NCBI GenBank assembly: GCA_958450865.1
Contig: CAUDNY010000008.1
Span: 61,472-125,471, forward strand
Direction of reading: 5' to 3'
Length of the DNA: 64,000 nucleotides
Source of the DNA: an uncultured Collinsella sp.
Lineage (GTDB): Bacteria; Actinomycetota; Coriobacteriia; Coriobacteriales; Coriobacteriaceae
Below, piece after piece: positions 47,124-57,984 of the stretch. How positions within the stretch are numbered: the first letter of the stretch is position 1; every line of letters begins with the position of its first letter. A program made the translations under genes and the position numbers. Under the pieces are notes generated by a model, which searched no databases, was not told where the DNA came from, and saw nothing but the letters and a program-made list of their open reading frames with translations.

Positions 47124-48665
47124 ATGTCGTTGAATCTGGGCAGCCTGGGCATGGAAGATGCCTCGTTTGACTTTGGCGGTTCCTACATCATGGCGCTCGA
47201 CTGCGGCACCACCTCGGTACTTGCGACCATCGTCGACGAGTACGGATGCATCGTCGCGCAGGCACGTCGCAGCGTCAAAACCAGCTTCCCGCGTCCCGGC
47301 TGGGTGGAGCAAGACCCCATGGCGGTCCTTGCTAGCCAGATCGCCGTCATGATGGAAGTCCAGTTTAAGAGCGGTATCCACTCCGACCGCATTGCCGCCA
47401 TCGGCATCTCCAACCAGCGCGAGACCACGGTGGTCTGGGACCGCGTGAGCGGTCAGCCGATCTATAACGCCATCGTATGGCAGTGCCGCCGTACCGCGCC
47501 GGCAATCGACGCGTTGGTTGAACAGGGTTGCGAGGAGCTGGTGCGCTCCCGCACGGGACTCACGCTCGACCCGTATTTCTCGGCCTCCAAGGTGCAGTGG
47601 ATTCTCGACAACGTCGACGGCGCACGCGAGAGCGCGGCGGCGGGCGACCTCATGTTTGGCACCATCGACACCTGGCTCATCTACAACCTCACCGGCGGCC
47701 AGGTCTTTGCCACCGACTACACCAATGCCAGCCGCACGGCACTCTTTAATATCCATACGCTCGATTGGGACGACGACCTGCTGGCACTCTTTGACGTTCC
47801 ACGTTCCATGATGCCCGAGGTTCGCTGGAGCTCGGGCGACTACGGCCGCGTCGCGAGCGACATCATGACCAACATGCCGCCCATCATGGGCGTGGCGGGT
47901 GACCAACAGGCGTCGCTGTTCGGCCACTGCTGTTTCCGTCCCGGCCAGACCAAAAACACCTATGGCACGGGTTGCTTTATGCTCATGAACACCGGCGACG
48001 AGATCGTCGAATCCAAGAACGGTCTGGTCTCCACCATCGGTATCGCTGCGAACGGGAAGATCGGCTATGCACTCGAGGGTTCCATCTTTGCTGCCGGTTC
48101 CACCATGAACTGGCTTCGCAACAACATGGGCATCATCTCGAGCGTGAGCGAGTCGGCACAACTCGCCGCTTCGATTAGCGACAACGAGGGCTGCTACTTC
48201 GTTCCCGCCTTTGCGGGTCTGGGCGCTCCCTGGTGGGACCCGCATGCCCGCGGTATCGTGTGCGGTCTGACCGGCGCCTCGAGCCGTGCGACCATCGTAC
48301 GTGCTGCCTGCGAATCCATGGCATATCAGAGCTACGACGTGCTGCGCGCCATGGAGCAGGACGTGGGGCTTTCGATCGAGCGCCTGTCTGTCGATGGCGG
48401 TGCCTCGCGCAACGAGTTCATCATGCAATTCCAGGCCGACCTGCTGGATATCCCCGTGCTGCAATGCGAGACGGTGGAGACCACGGCAATCGGTGCCGCG
48501 TACTTGGCGGGTCTTGCCGTCGGCTATTGGGAAGACCTGGAAGAGCTGGAGCAAAATGCCCAGATCGTTAGGACCTTCCTTCCCCACATGTCCGCCGAGC
48601 GCCGCGAACAAAACCTTGCGGGCTGGTGTGATGCAGTCAGGCGCTCGCTCAGTACCGCACAGTAG
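47124..48665 (+). CDS. glpK: Glycerol kinase
   Basis: The 513-aa FGGY kinase has YIMALDCGTTSVLATIVDE, QDPMAVL, NQRETTVVWDR, the FGGY-type GDQQASLFGHCC with KNTYGTGCFMLMNTG, and LSVDGGASRNEFIMQFQADL near the C-terminus. The NQRET and YNAIVWQ segments point to glycerol rather than xylulose. It makes glycerol-3-phosphate from glycerol and ATP. About 15 extra residues precede the core. No glycerol facilitator or G3P dehydrogenase is nearby. Confidence 0.93.
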   Translation: MSLNLGSLGMEDASFDFGGSYIMALDCGTTSVLATIVDEYGCIVAQARRSVKTSFPRPGWVEQDPMAVLASQIAVMMEVQFKSGIHSDRIAAIGISNQRETTVVWDRVSGQPIYNAIVWQCRRTAPAIDALVEQGCEELVRSRTGLTLDPYFSASKVQWILDNVDGARESAAAGDLMFGTIDTWLIYNLTGGQVFATDYTNASRTALFNIHTLDWDDDLLALFDVPRSMMPEVRWSSGDYGRVASDIMTNMPPIMGVAGDQQASLFGHCCFRPGQTKNTYGTGCFMLMNTGDEIVESKNGLVSTIGIAANGKIGYALEGSIFAAGSTMNWLRNNMGIISSVSESAQLAASISDNEGCYFVPAFAGLGAPWWDPHARGIVCGLTGASSRATIVRAACESMAYQSYDVLRAMEQDVGLSIERLSVDGGASRNEFIMQFQADLLDIPVLQCETVETTAIGAAYLAGLAVGYWEDLEELEQNAQIVRTFLPHMSAERREQNLAGWCDAVRRSLSTAQ

Positions 48666-48788
48666 GGCTGCGATGGGCTGCTCGATACAACAAACCGCTA
48701 AACTAATGCATGGCGTGCGGCGGCAACATTGCTGCGCGCCTTGTCAGCAAGGCCGTTTTGCGGCCGCAACGAAAGGGGCAATCAACCC

Positions 48789-49436
48789 ATGACCGTCACC
48801 TACGATGCGTCCCGCGTGACGCTTGTCGATCACCCGCTCGTCCAGCACAAGCTGTCGATCCTGCGCGACAAAAACACCGGCACCAACCAGTTCCGCCAGC
48901 TCGTGCGCGAGCTCGCGCTTTTTGACGGCTACGAGGCCATGCGCGACCTGCCTATGGAAGACGTCGAGGTCGAGACCCCCATCACTACCGCCACGTTCAA
49001 ACGGCTCGCCGGCAAGAAACTCGCCATCGTGCCCATCCTGCGTGCGGGCCTTGGAATGGTCGACGGCATTCTCGACTTGGTGCCCTCCGCTCGCGTGGGC
49101 CACATCGGCATGGAGCGCGACGAGGTCACCCACGAGCCGCACGAGTATTACTGCAAGATGCCCAAGGATATCGACCAGCGCATCTGCCTGGTCGTCGACC
49201 CCATGCTCGCCACGGGCGGTTCGGCCGAGATGGCCATCAGCTACCTGCGCGAGCGCGGTGTCAAGGACATCCGCATGCTGTGCATCGTCGCCGCGCCCGA
49301 GGGCCTCAAGTCGCTGACCGAGAAGGATCCTGACGTACATATTTATACGTGTGCTATCGACGACCATCTCAACGAGGCTGCCTACATCGTTCCCGGCCTC
49401 GGCGACGCCGGCGACCGCATCTACGGCACGCTCTAG
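48789..49436 (+). CDS. upp: Uracil phosphoribosyltransferase
   Basis: The 215-aa protein has the PRPP-binding motif VVDPMLATGGSA near residue 134, LRAGLGMVDGIL near 80, and the uracil-binding C-terminal IVPGLGDAGDRIYGT. It makes UMP from uracil and PRPP (pyrimidine salvage). ATG 48789 is chosen over the longer frame from 48729 because GAAAGGGG lies upstream and MTVTYDASRV fits the family N-terminus. Confidence 0.95.
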   Translation: MTVTYDASRVTLVDHPLVQHKLSILRDKNTGTNQFRQLVRELALFDGYEAMRDLPMEDVEVETPITTATFKRLAGKKLAIVPILRAGLGMVDGILDLVPSARVGHIGMERDEVTHEPHEYYCKMPKDIDQRICLVVDPMLATGGSAEMAISYLRERGVKDIRMLCIVAAPEGLKSLTEKDPDVHIYTCAIDDHLNEAAYIVPGLGDAGDRIYGTL

Positions 49437-49478
49437 TCGCTGGGCTAAGACGGCCGCGGCTGCAAATACGAAGAAACG

Positions 49479-49513
49479 GTGCGCGCGGTCGAACAAAAGG
49501 CGACCGCGCGCAC
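49479..49513 (+). terminator. Hairpin after upp
   Basis: GTGCGCGCGGTCG (49479-49491) pairs perfectly with 49501-49513 around 9 nt. The following TCCTGTT is only weakly T-rich, so its strength is uncertain. Confidence 0.55.
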
Positions 49514-49628
49514 TCCTGTTAACGGACGTTTTGCCCTGCAGGGTTCGAGAAAAACGTATTACCGTACCTGCGGCATAAAGAAGGTCTTAAGAAAACGAAC
49601 AGGTGCGTATTAACCGATGCTTTTTCGG

Positions 49629-49656
49629 TTGTACTTTAACGATTGGCTCGTACAAT
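49629..49656 (+). promoter_or_regulatory. Likely promoter of the atp operon
   Basis: TTGTAC (49629-49634) and TACAAT (49651-49656) are 16 nt apart, about 62 nt before the first gene of the operon. The region upstream (49560-49625) is A/T-rich compared with its surroundings. Confidence 0.6.
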
Positions 49657-49717
49657 AGTCACCAATGTTTGGCGGGAACTGTTCTGTGAGGCGTTAAAAA
49701 GGAAAGTGAGGACGCCA

Positions 49718-50029
49718 GTGTTTCAGATAGCCGATCTGCTCGCTATCGTTGCAGGCGCCATCGCGGGCGCAATTGCCTTCCTTCCCTTTGTCTTTACGCT
49801 CAAGCCGGTTCTTGACGATAAGCAGAATGCGGACATGCTCAAGGGTATGGTGAGTCTGGCGGTCTCGGCAATCGCCCTGCTCGTCTTTACCTTGGTTGTG
49901 TTTGTGTTGTTCGGAGAGGCATTTCGCATGTTCCTCCTGGGCGAGGCGATCGGCTTCGTGGCCTTTATGGCCGCCTGCGCGGTTCGCGTCGCCAAGGCGC
50001 TGCGAGATCCTCATGAGGTCGAAAGGTAA
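49718..50029 (+). CDS. Small membrane protein, probable ATP synthase subunit I (AtpI-like)
   Basis: The 103-aa protein has three to four hydrophobic segments (LLAIVAGAIAGAIAFLPFVF, then LAVSAIALLVFTLVVFVLFG and AIGFVAFMAACAVRV) and a short basic tail. It is the first gene before atpB, the place of atpI in many operons, so a role in c-ring assembly is inferred from position; I see no clear sequence match. GTG 49718 is chosen because GTGAGGAC lies just upstream; the in-frame codon at 49643 would overlap the promoter. Confidence 0.7.
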   Translation: MFQIADLLAIVAGAIAGAIAFLPFVFTLKPVLDDKQNADMLKGMVSLAVSAIALLVFTLVVFVLFGEAFRMFLLGEAIGFVAFMAACAVRVAKALRDPHEVER

Positions 50030-50032
50030 GTC

Positions 50033-50836
50033 GTGGAAATTTTTGAAAAGCTGCCTGATGAGATTAATCATCTGGTCAGCGAGTTCAGCTCCACCCCTGT
50101 CGTGGGCGATCTGAGCTGCGGCATCACGCAGTACTCGTTTTGGCTGATCGTCTCCACGATCGTGCTCCTGATCGTCCTGGCCGTGTTCAAGAAGAAGCAG
50201 ACCCTGGTTCCCAAGGGCTTCTTCGTCAACGGTTTCGAGTACATCATCGAGTACGTCGAGAACGATATCGGCAAGGGTGTCGTGGGTGAGAACTGGAAGA
50301 AGCACTTCCCGTTCCTGTGCTCGCTTTTCCTGTTCATCCTGATCAATAACATGATCGGCCTGATCCCGGGAATGAAGCCCGGCACCGGCGCAATCGGCTC
50401 CACCGCCGCACTCGCCATTTTCGCCTTCGTGTACTTCATCTACTACGGATGCAAGGCTCACGGCGTGATCGGCTACATCAAGAGCCTCGCCCCGCAGGGC
50501 GTGAGCTTCCCGATGAACGTGCTCGTGTGGGTCGTCGAGCTTTTCTCGACCTTCCTGCGCCTCATCACGCTCGCCGTCCGTCTGTTCTGCAACATGTTCG
50601 CAGGACACGTGGTCATGGGCTCGTTCGCCATCATGGCGAGCATGTTCATGCAGCCGCTGCTTCAGCAGGTTTCCGCGGCGCACGCCGTCGGCGCCCTGCC
50701 TTCGCTGGCCTGGCTTGCCATCCTCATCCTGATCTATGCGATCGAGCTTGTGGTCGGCGCTATCCAGGCTTACGTCTTCACGGTCCTTACCGCCGTGTAT
50801 GTCTCCGAGGCAGAGGAGGTCGCAGAGGAGGAGTAG
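50033..50836 (+). CDS. atpB: ATP synthase Fo subunit a
   Basis: The 267-aa membrane protein has the essential Arg in LAVRLFCNMFAGHVVMGSF (near residue 184) that faces the c-ring. The upstream NNMIGLIPGMKPGTGAIGST is the conserved loop. It starts with GTG 50033, 3 nt after the small upstream gene, with GAAAGGTAAG as the ribosome site. Confidence 0.93.
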   Translation: MEIFEKLPDEINHLVSEFSSTPVVGDLSCGITQYSFWLIVSTIVLLIVLAVFKKKQTLVPKGFFVNGFEYIIEYVENDIGKGVVGENWKKHFPFLCSLFLFILINNMIGLIPGMKPGTGAIGSTAALAIFAFVYFIYYGCKAHGVIGYIKSLAPQGVSFPMNVLVWVVELFSTFLRLITLAVRLFCNMFAGHVVMGSFAIMASMFMQPLLQQVSAAHAVGALPSLAWLAILILIYAIELVVGAIQAYVFTVLTAVYVSEAEEVAEEE

Positions 50837-50959
50837 TCTTCCGTTCGCGCCTTAAAGGTAAGCAATTCGTTAAACCGCCGGTGCCCGTACCCATGGAGCC
50901 CGGCAGTTATAAAAAGGTTATCCTGCGTGAAATAAGACACGCACGACAAAGGAGGAATC

Positions 50960-51154
50960 GTGGGAGTTATCGGTTACGGTCTCGGTGTTATCGGCGCTGG
51001 TCTTGCTATCGGCCTGTCTGCTCTGGGTGCTACGGGTGCTATGGCCCGTCAGCCTGAGGTCCAGGGCCGCGTGTTCACCGTCTTCATCATGGGCTCCGCC
51101 TTCGGCGAGGCTCTGGCTCTGATCGGCTTCGTTGTCGCGCTGATCGTTAAATAG
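50960..51154 (+). CDS. atpE: ATP synthase Fo subunit c, short
   Basis: The 64-aa hairpin protein has the polar loop RQPE (30-33) and the ion-binding carboxylate Glu50 in GSAFGEALALIGF. The first helix lacks the Gln seen in Na+-binding rings, and Glu50 is followed by Ala, so it should carry protons (inference). At 64 residues it is shorter than the usual 70-85. GTG 50960 is fixed by AAAGGAGG 8 nt upstream. Confidence 0.92.
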   Translation: MGVIGYGLGVIGAGLAIGLSALGATGAMARQPEVQGRVFTVFIMGSAFGEALALIGFVVALIVK

Positions 51155-51169
51155 CACGGAGCGTCAAGT

Positions 51170-51772
51170 ATGAATCTTTCATCCCAGAAGAGCGCGATCG
51201 CACTCTCCGCGTCCGCGGCCGCGCTGCTCATGCCGGTTTCCGCGTTCGCCGAGGACGGCGCCGCCGGTGCGGACATCCTCATCCCTAAGATGGCGGAGTT
51301 CATCCCGGCGCTTATCGCCTTCCTGATCATCTGGATCGTGCTGGCCAAGGTCGCCCTGCCGGGCATCATGAAAACCATGGAGGAGCGCGGCAAGAAGATC
51401 GAGGAGAGCCTCGACGAGGCCGAGAAGACCAAGCAGGAGGCTATCGCCAAGCGCGCTGAGTCCGACTCGATCGTCACCGACGCCCGCCGTCAGGCTGCCG
51501 ACATCGTCCTCGAGGCCCGTAAGGACGCCGAGTCCGAGCGCGCCCGTATCATCGAGGCTGCTCACAAGGAGGCCGAGGAGATCATCGCCAAGGCCCATAC
51601 GACCGTCGAGGACGAGCGCAAGTCCATTTACGCCGGTGCCGCGAGCTCCATCGCCGACCTGTCCGTTGCCGTCGCCACCAAGATCGTGGGCGAGGCACTC
51701 GAGGACGATGCCGAGCAGAAGAAGCTCATCGAGCGCTACATCCAGGAAGCAGGTAGCCTGAATGCCGACTAG
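51170..51772 (+). CDS. atpF: ATP synthase Fo subunit b with a signal-like N-terminus
   Basis: The 200-aa protein has the b-subunit membrane helix (about residues 42-64, LIAFLIIWIVLAKVALPGIM) and a long charged coiled coil (GKKIEESLDEAEKTKQEA and on). Before it, residues 1-27 form a signal-peptide-like stretch (SAIALSASAAALLMPVSAFA, then EDG), so the mature protein may be cleaved after AFA. It overlaps atpH by 11 nt. Confidence 0.92.
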   Translation: MNLSSQKSAIALSASAAALLMPVSAFAEDGAAGADILIPKMAEFIPALIAFLIIWIVLAKVALPGIMKTMEERGKKIEESLDEAEKTKQEAIAKRAESDSIVTDARRQAADIVLEARKDAESERARIIEAAHKEAEEIIAKAHTTVEDERKSIYAGAASSIADLSVAVATKIVGEALEDDAEQKKLIERYIQEAGSLNAD

Positions 51773-52238
51773 CCGCTATCAGGACAAGGTGCTCGAGACC
51801 TACGCGCGCTCCCTTCTGGAAGCCGCTAAGGCCGAGAACCATGTGTTCGAGGACCTCGAGATGATCGAGCGCTTGGCTTCTGCCAGCCCCGAGATCATCG
51901 CCGTGCTCGACACCATGTCCAAGCGCGACCAGCTCGACCTTCTTCCCAAGGTGGCAGCTGCCTTTAAGTATGTTGCCGAGGAAGACGAGGATGTAGTGGG
52001 CGTGACCGTCACCACGGCGATCCCGCTCGACGACGAGCTGCGTCAAACCATCACTAAGAAATGCGAGCAGGACTTCGGCCGCAAGGTATTCCTTATCGAG
52101 CAGGTCGACCCGTCTATCGTGGGCGGCCTGGTGCTCGAGGCCCGCGGCGAGCGTCGTGATATTTCCGTCAAGACGCAGCTGCGCATCGCGCAGGAGACCC
52201 TCGCAAACTCTGCTAATTCGTACGGAGGTGAAGCCTAA
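51762..52238 (+). CDS. atpH: ATP synthase F1 subunit delta
   Basis: The 158-aa protein has the delta/OSCP start (YARSLLEAAKAENHVFEDLEM) and the C-terminal DPSIVGGLVLEARGERRDIS motif. It links F1 to the b stalk. It overlaps atpF by 11 nt and shares one base with the atpA start. Confidence 0.93.
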   Translation: MPTSRYQDKVLETYARSLLEAAKAENHVFEDLEMIERLASASPEIIAVLDTMSKRDQLDLLPKVAAAFKYVAEEDEDVVGVTVTTAIPLDDELRQTITKKCEQDFGRKVFLIEQVDPSIVGGLVLEARGERRDISVKTQLRIAQETLANSANSYGGEA

Positions 52239-53836
52239 TGTCCGAAACCCTCAATGCCCAGGATATCGCCAAGAAACTGCAGGAGCGGCTCACGAGCCTC
52301 TCCGCGACGGTCGATACGCATGAGGTTTCAACGGTCGACGAGGTAGGCGACGGCATCGCGCGCGTCTCCGGCCTCAAGAGCGCCATGGCAGGCGAGCTTC
52401 TGGAGTTCAAGAGCTCCGATACCGGTGAGACCGTCTTCGGCCTTGCCCAGAACCTTGACCGTGACGAGGTCGGCGCCGTTCTGTTCGGTGCCGTCGACTC
52501 CATCAAGGAAGGCGACGAGTGCCGCACCACTGGCCGCATTATGGATATCCCCGTGAGCCGTGCCATGCTCGGCCGCGTCGTCAATCCGCTCGGCCAGCCC
52601 ATCGACGGCCTGGGCGACATCGTCGCCACGCACCGTCGCCCCATCGAGTTCAAGGCTCCCGGCGTCATCGATCGTACCCCGGTGTGCGAGCCGGTTCAGA
52701 CCGGTCTGCTCGCTATCGACTCCATGGTGCCTATTGGCCGCGGTCAGCGTGAGCTCATCATCGGCGACCGTAAGACCGGTAAGACCGCCATCGCCATCGA
52801 CGCTATCCTCAACCAGCGCGGCAAGGGCATGGTCTGCATCTATGTCGCCATCGGCCAGAAGGCCTCCACGGTTGCCAACATCCGCGAGACCCTCGCTCAG
52901 CACGGTGCGCTCGACTACACCATCATCGTTTCGGCCACCGCTGCCGATTCCGCCCCTATGCAGTACATCGCGCCTATGGCCGGTGCCGCTATCGGCGAGT
53001 TCTTCATGTACAACGGCGAGGACGGCAAGCCCGCCAGCGAGACCAACCCCGGCGGCCACGTGCTCGTCATCTACGACGACCTGTCCAAGCAGGCTGTGGC
53101 CTACCGTCAGATGTCGCTGACGCTGCATCGTCCGCCCGGACGCGAGGCCTATCCTGGCGACATCTTCTACCTGCACTCTCGTCTGCTCGAGCGTGCCGTC
53201 AAGATGTCCAAGAAGAACGGTTACGGCTCCATGACGGCACTGCCGATCATCGAGACCCAGGACGGCGACGTCTCGGCCTACATTCCGACCAACGTCATTT
53301 CCATTACCGATGGTCAGATTTACCTGCAGTCCGAGCTCTTCTTCCAGGGTCAGCGCCCGGCAGTCGACGTGGGCATCTCCGTGTCCCGCGTCGGTGGCGA
53401 TGCGCAGACCAAGGCCATGAAGCAGGTCGCCGGCAACCTCCGTCTGGACCTCGCTTCCTATCAGGAGCTCGCTGGCTTTACGCAGTTCGGCTCCGACCTC
53501 GACGAGGCTACTCAGAAGCAGCTGACCCATGGTGCTCGCATGACCGAGCTCCTGAAGCAGCCGCGTTACAAGCCGTTTGAGGTTGGCGAGCAGATCGTTA
53601 CGCTGTTCGCTGGCAACGAGGGCTTCCTGGATGACCTGGAGATCGCCGACGTGCTGCCCTTCCGTGCCGAGCTCATCGAGTACATGGACAATGGCTTTGG
53701 TTCGCTGCTCGACAAGGTTCGCGCCAAGAAGATCGATGATGACACCAAGGCTGAGCTCTTGCGCGTCATCGGCGACTTCAAGCAGCAGTTCATGGCCAAG
53801 CACCATTCGGATGTTTCTGGATCAGAGGAGAACTAA
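52238..53836 (+). CDS. atpA: ATP synthase F1 subunit alpha
   Basis: The 532-aa protein has the alpha P-loop GDRKTGKTAIAIDAI, NQRGKGMVCIYVAIGQKAS and the VGxSVSRVGG-type motif (VGISVSRVGGDAQTKAMK). Normal length is about 505-515; the extra residues are at the C-terminus. It starts inside the atpH stop codon (TAATG), so the two are coupled. Confidence 0.97.
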   Translation: MSETLNAQDIAKKLQERLTSLSATVDTHEVSTVDEVGDGIARVSGLKSAMAGELLEFKSSDTGETVFGLAQNLDRDEVGAVLFGAVDSIKEGDECRTTGRIMDIPVSRAMLGRVVNPLGQPIDGLGDIVATHRRPIEFKAPGVIDRTPVCEPVQTGLLAIDSMVPIGRGQRELIIGDRKTGKTAIAIDAILNQRGKGMVCIYVAIGQKASTVANIRETLAQHGALDYTIIVSATAADSAPMQYIAPMAGAAIGEFFMYNGEDGKPASETNPGGHVLVIYDDLSKQAVAYRQMSLTLHRPPGREAYPGDIFYLHSRLLERAVKMSKKNGYGSMTALPIIETQDGDVSAYIPTNVISITDGQIYLQSELFFQGQRPAVDVGISVSRVGGDAQTKAMKQVAGNLRLDLASYQELAGFTQFGSDLDEATQKQLTHGARMTELLKQPRYKPFEVGEQIVTLFAGNEGFLDDLEIADVLPFRAELIEYMDNGFGSLLDKVRAKKIDDDTKAELLRVIGDFKQQFMAKHHSDVSGSEEN

Positions 53837-53841
53837 GCCCC

Positions 53842-54749
53842 ATGGCCAACCTTCGCGACATTAAGAAGCGAATCTCCTCGGTTACCACGACCAAGCAGAT
53901 CACGCGCACGATGGAGATGGTCTCTACGGCCAAGATCCGTCGTGCCCTCGATCGCTCCAAGCAGGCCGAGCCCTATAAGGAGGCGCTGACCGACGTCATG
54001 TTGACGGTCGCCGGCGACGCCTCCTGTTCGGGCACCGATCCCATGCTGCAGAAGCATGAGAGCGTTAAGCGTGGCCTGATTGTCGTCATTGCCTCGGACC
54101 GCGGCCTTGCCGGCGGTTTCAATACGACGGTGGAGCGCACGGCCGAAAAGCTCGCCGCTTCTTGGGCGAACGACGGCATCGAGTGCGAGATCATTGCGTG
54201 CGGACGCAAGCCGGCCACGTATTTCCGCGACCGTGCAAACGTTGTCATGCACTTTGAGGGCAACTCCTCTGAGCCCGATTTCAATCAGGCCCGCATGATC
54301 TCCTCTCATATCTGCGATGCGTATCGTGCCGGTGAGCTTGACCGTGTCGAGCTTGTCTACCACCACGCCAAGAACCGCGTGGATCAGGAGCTTCGCGTCG
54401 AGCATCTGTTGCCGCTCGACCCCGAGATGATCGCTATGGCCCACGGTCCGCGTAAGAACGAGACCGACGCCCCTAAGCGCATCTCGTCCACGTTCGAGTT
54501 CGTGCCCTCTCCCGAGCATGTTCTCGGCAAGCTTGTGCCGTCTTATATCCTGACGGTCATCTACCAGGCCCTGATCGATTCGGCGGCTGCCGAGCAGGGT
54601 GCACGCCGCAAGGCCATGCACTCCGCGACGGAAAACGCCACCGCGATCATCTCGACCCTTACCCGCACGTATAGTCGCGTGCGCCAGGCTTCGATCACGA
54701 CCGAGATCAACGAGATCGTCGGCGGAGCCTCAGCATTGGAGGAACAGTA

Positions 54750-54750
<1 letters not shown>
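53842..54750 (+). CDS. atpG: ATP synthase F1 subunit gamma
   Basis: The 302-aa protein starts with the shaft helix DIKKRISSVTTTKQITRTME MVSTAKIRR (conserved in all gamma subunits) and ends with the matching C-terminal helix TRTYSRVRQASITTEINEIV GGASAL. It rotates inside the alpha3beta3 ring. It lies 5 nt after atpA and shares a base with atpD. Confidence 0.95.
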
Positions 54751-56204
<1,454 letters not shown>

Positions 56205-56207
56205 GTT

Positions 56208-56600
56208 ATGCGTATCCGCATCGTGTGCCCCGTGAGCTGCGCCTATGAGGGCGACGCTGCGTTTGTGTCGATTCCGTCCACGGATGGCGAGTTTGGCGTC
56301 CTGCCTGCTCACTCCAGCGAGATCTGCACGATCGACCGCGGTTACGTTCGCGTTTCCGATAAGGCCATGGGCACTGTCGACCACACGTTTGCCGTGGCCG
56401 GCGGCTATGCCCAGGTTGCGGACGATGTCGTGACCGTTCTCGCCGAGCGCGCTTGCGATTTGGCGACCGTCGATGCCGACAAGCTTAAAGCTGATATTCA
56501 AGGTTTTGAAGAGAAGCTGGGTAATTTGTCGGAGGATGATGCACGCCGCGCCTACCTCTATAATGAAATCGCATGGTGTAAGCTCAAGCTTGCCCAATAG
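56208..56600 (+). CDS. atpC: ATP synthase F1 subunit epsilon
   Basis: The 130-aa protein has the N-terminal beta sandwich (IPSTDGEFGVLPAHSSEICT) and a C-terminal helical part (DARRAYLYNEIAWCKLKLAQ). It is the last gene of the operon, 3 nt after atpD, and a strong terminator follows. It couples and regulates F1. Confidence 0.92.
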   Translation: MRIRIVCPVSCAYEGDAAFVSIPSTDGEFGVLPAHSSEICTIDRGYVRVSDKAMGTVDHTFAVAGGYAQVADDVVTVLAERACDLATVDADKLKADIQGFEEKLGNLSEDDARRAYLYNEIAWCKLKLAQ

Positions 56601-56637
56601 TCAAACGATTTAGCGTTCGACCATTTGCGAACACATC

Positions 56638-56675
56638 ATGCCCGGGATGGCCCAGCCACCCCGGGCATGCTTTTT
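56638..56675 (+). terminator. Terminator of the atp operon
   Basis: ATGCCCGGG (56638-56646) pairs with CCCGGGCAT (56660-56668), then GCTTTTT. The murA start is only 14 nt later, so murA either has its own promoter or is reached by read-through. Confidence 0.8.
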
Positions 56676-56688
56676 GAAAGGGTAGACC

Positions 56689-57972
56689 TTGGATATTATC
56701 CGCGTTGAGGGTGGCCACGCCATCGGAGGCTCCGTGCCCGTCTCGGGTGCCAAGAACTCCGCGCTCAAACTCATGGCGGCAACGCTTCTGGCGCCGGGCA
56801 AGACGACGCTGCAGAACGTGCCCGATATTTCCGATGTTCACGTGATGGGCAAGGTGCTCAAGGGCATGGGCGCTACGATCGATGTTCTCGACGAGCACAC
56901 GCTCGAGATTGATACCTCTCAGGTCGATTCATGGGAGGCCCCCTACGAGCTCGTTGCCAAGATGCGTGCTTCCACCGCCGTCATGGGACCCCTGCTGGGC
57001 CGCTTCCATCGCGCCAAGATTGCCATGCCGGGCGGCTGCAACCTGGGTGCTCGCAAGATCGATATGCACATTCTGGGTCTCGAGGCCCTGGGCGTTGAGT
57101 TCGATACCGCCCACGGTTACATCAACGCTAATGCGCCCCAAGGTCTGCGCGGTACCACCGTCACGCTCGAGTTCGCCAGCGTCGGTGCGACCGAGAACCT
57201 CATCATGGCCTCTGTGCGCGCACAGGGCACCACGGTTATCGACAATGCCGCCCGCGAGCCCGAGATTGTCGATCTCGCCAACATGCTCAACGAGATGGGC
57301 GCCAAGATTGTAGGCGCCGGTACGCCCGTCGTGACTATCGAAGGCGTGGAAGAGCTCCATCCCGTTACCCATCGCGTGGTGGGCGACCGCATCGAGGCCG
57401 GTACCTTTATCGTTGCCGGTGCGTTGATGGCCGACGATCGCGGTGTCGATGTCACGGGCTTTTGCCCCATTCACTTGGGCATGGTGCTCAAGAAGATGGA
57501 GCTCATGGGTATCGACTGCGAGCGCGTCGAGGATGGCGTCCATGTGAACCGTGCCGAGCGTATCAAGCCGGTCGACATCCAGACGCTTCCGTTCCCCGGC
57601 TTCCCGACGGACATGCAGGCGCAGATTATGGTACTCTCCGCCCTTGCCGATGGTAGCTCCGTTATCACCGAGAACATCTTCGAGAATCGCTTTATGTTTG
57701 CCTCTGAGCTGGTACGCATGGGTGCCGACATTCGTATCGAGAGCCATCATGCCATGATTCATGGCGTCAAGGGCTTCTCGGGTGCACAGGTTACCTCGCC
57801 CGATCTGCGTGGCGGAGCGGCCCTCGTCGTAGCGGGCTTGATCGCCGACGGGACGACCGAGGTTTCGGCTATCCATCACATCAAGCGCGGCTACGAGCAG
57901 TTTGTCGAAAAGCTGCAGGCGCTCGGCGCGCATGTCGAGCATGCTACCGTCCCCGATCCCGTCATCTACTAA
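56689..57972 (+). CDS. murA: UDP-N-acetylglucosamine 1-carboxyvinyltransferase
   Basis: The 427-aa protein has the MurA features KNSALKLMAATLLA, the PEP-binding catalytic Cys in MPGGCNLGARKIDMH (near residue 116; fosfomycin target), and PFPGFPTDMQAQ near residue 303. It performs the first committed step of peptidoglycan synthesis. The start is TTG 56689, supported by GAAAGGG 8 nt upstream; the protein begins directly with DIIRVEGGHAIGGSV. Confidence 0.96.
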   Translation: MDIIRVEGGHAIGGSVPVSGAKNSALKLMAATLLAPGKTTLQNVPDISDVHVMGKVLKGMGATIDVLDEHTLEIDTSQVDSWEAPYELVAKMRASTAVMGPLLGRFHRAKIAMPGGCNLGARKIDMHILGLEALGVEFDTAHGYINANAPQGLRGTTVTLEFASVGATENLIMASVRAQGTTVIDNAAREPEIVDLANMLNEMGAKIVGAGTPVVTIEGVEELHPVTHRVVGDRIEAGTFIVAGALMADDRGVDVTGFCPIHLGMVLKKMELMGIDCERVEDGVHVNRAERIKPVDIQTLPFPGFPTDMQAQIMVLSALADGSSVITENIFENRFMFASELVRMGADIRIESHHAMIHGVKGFSGAQVTSPDLRGGAALVVAGLIADGTTEVSAIHHIKRGYEQFVEKLQALGAHVEHATVPDPVIY

Positions 57973-57984
57973 TACAGGTTGCCT

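Noticed and set aside
46935..48611. A 558-codon minus-strand open frame opposite glpK
   Set aside because: glpK motifs on the plus strand are unambiguous; the antisense frame has no recognisable domain.
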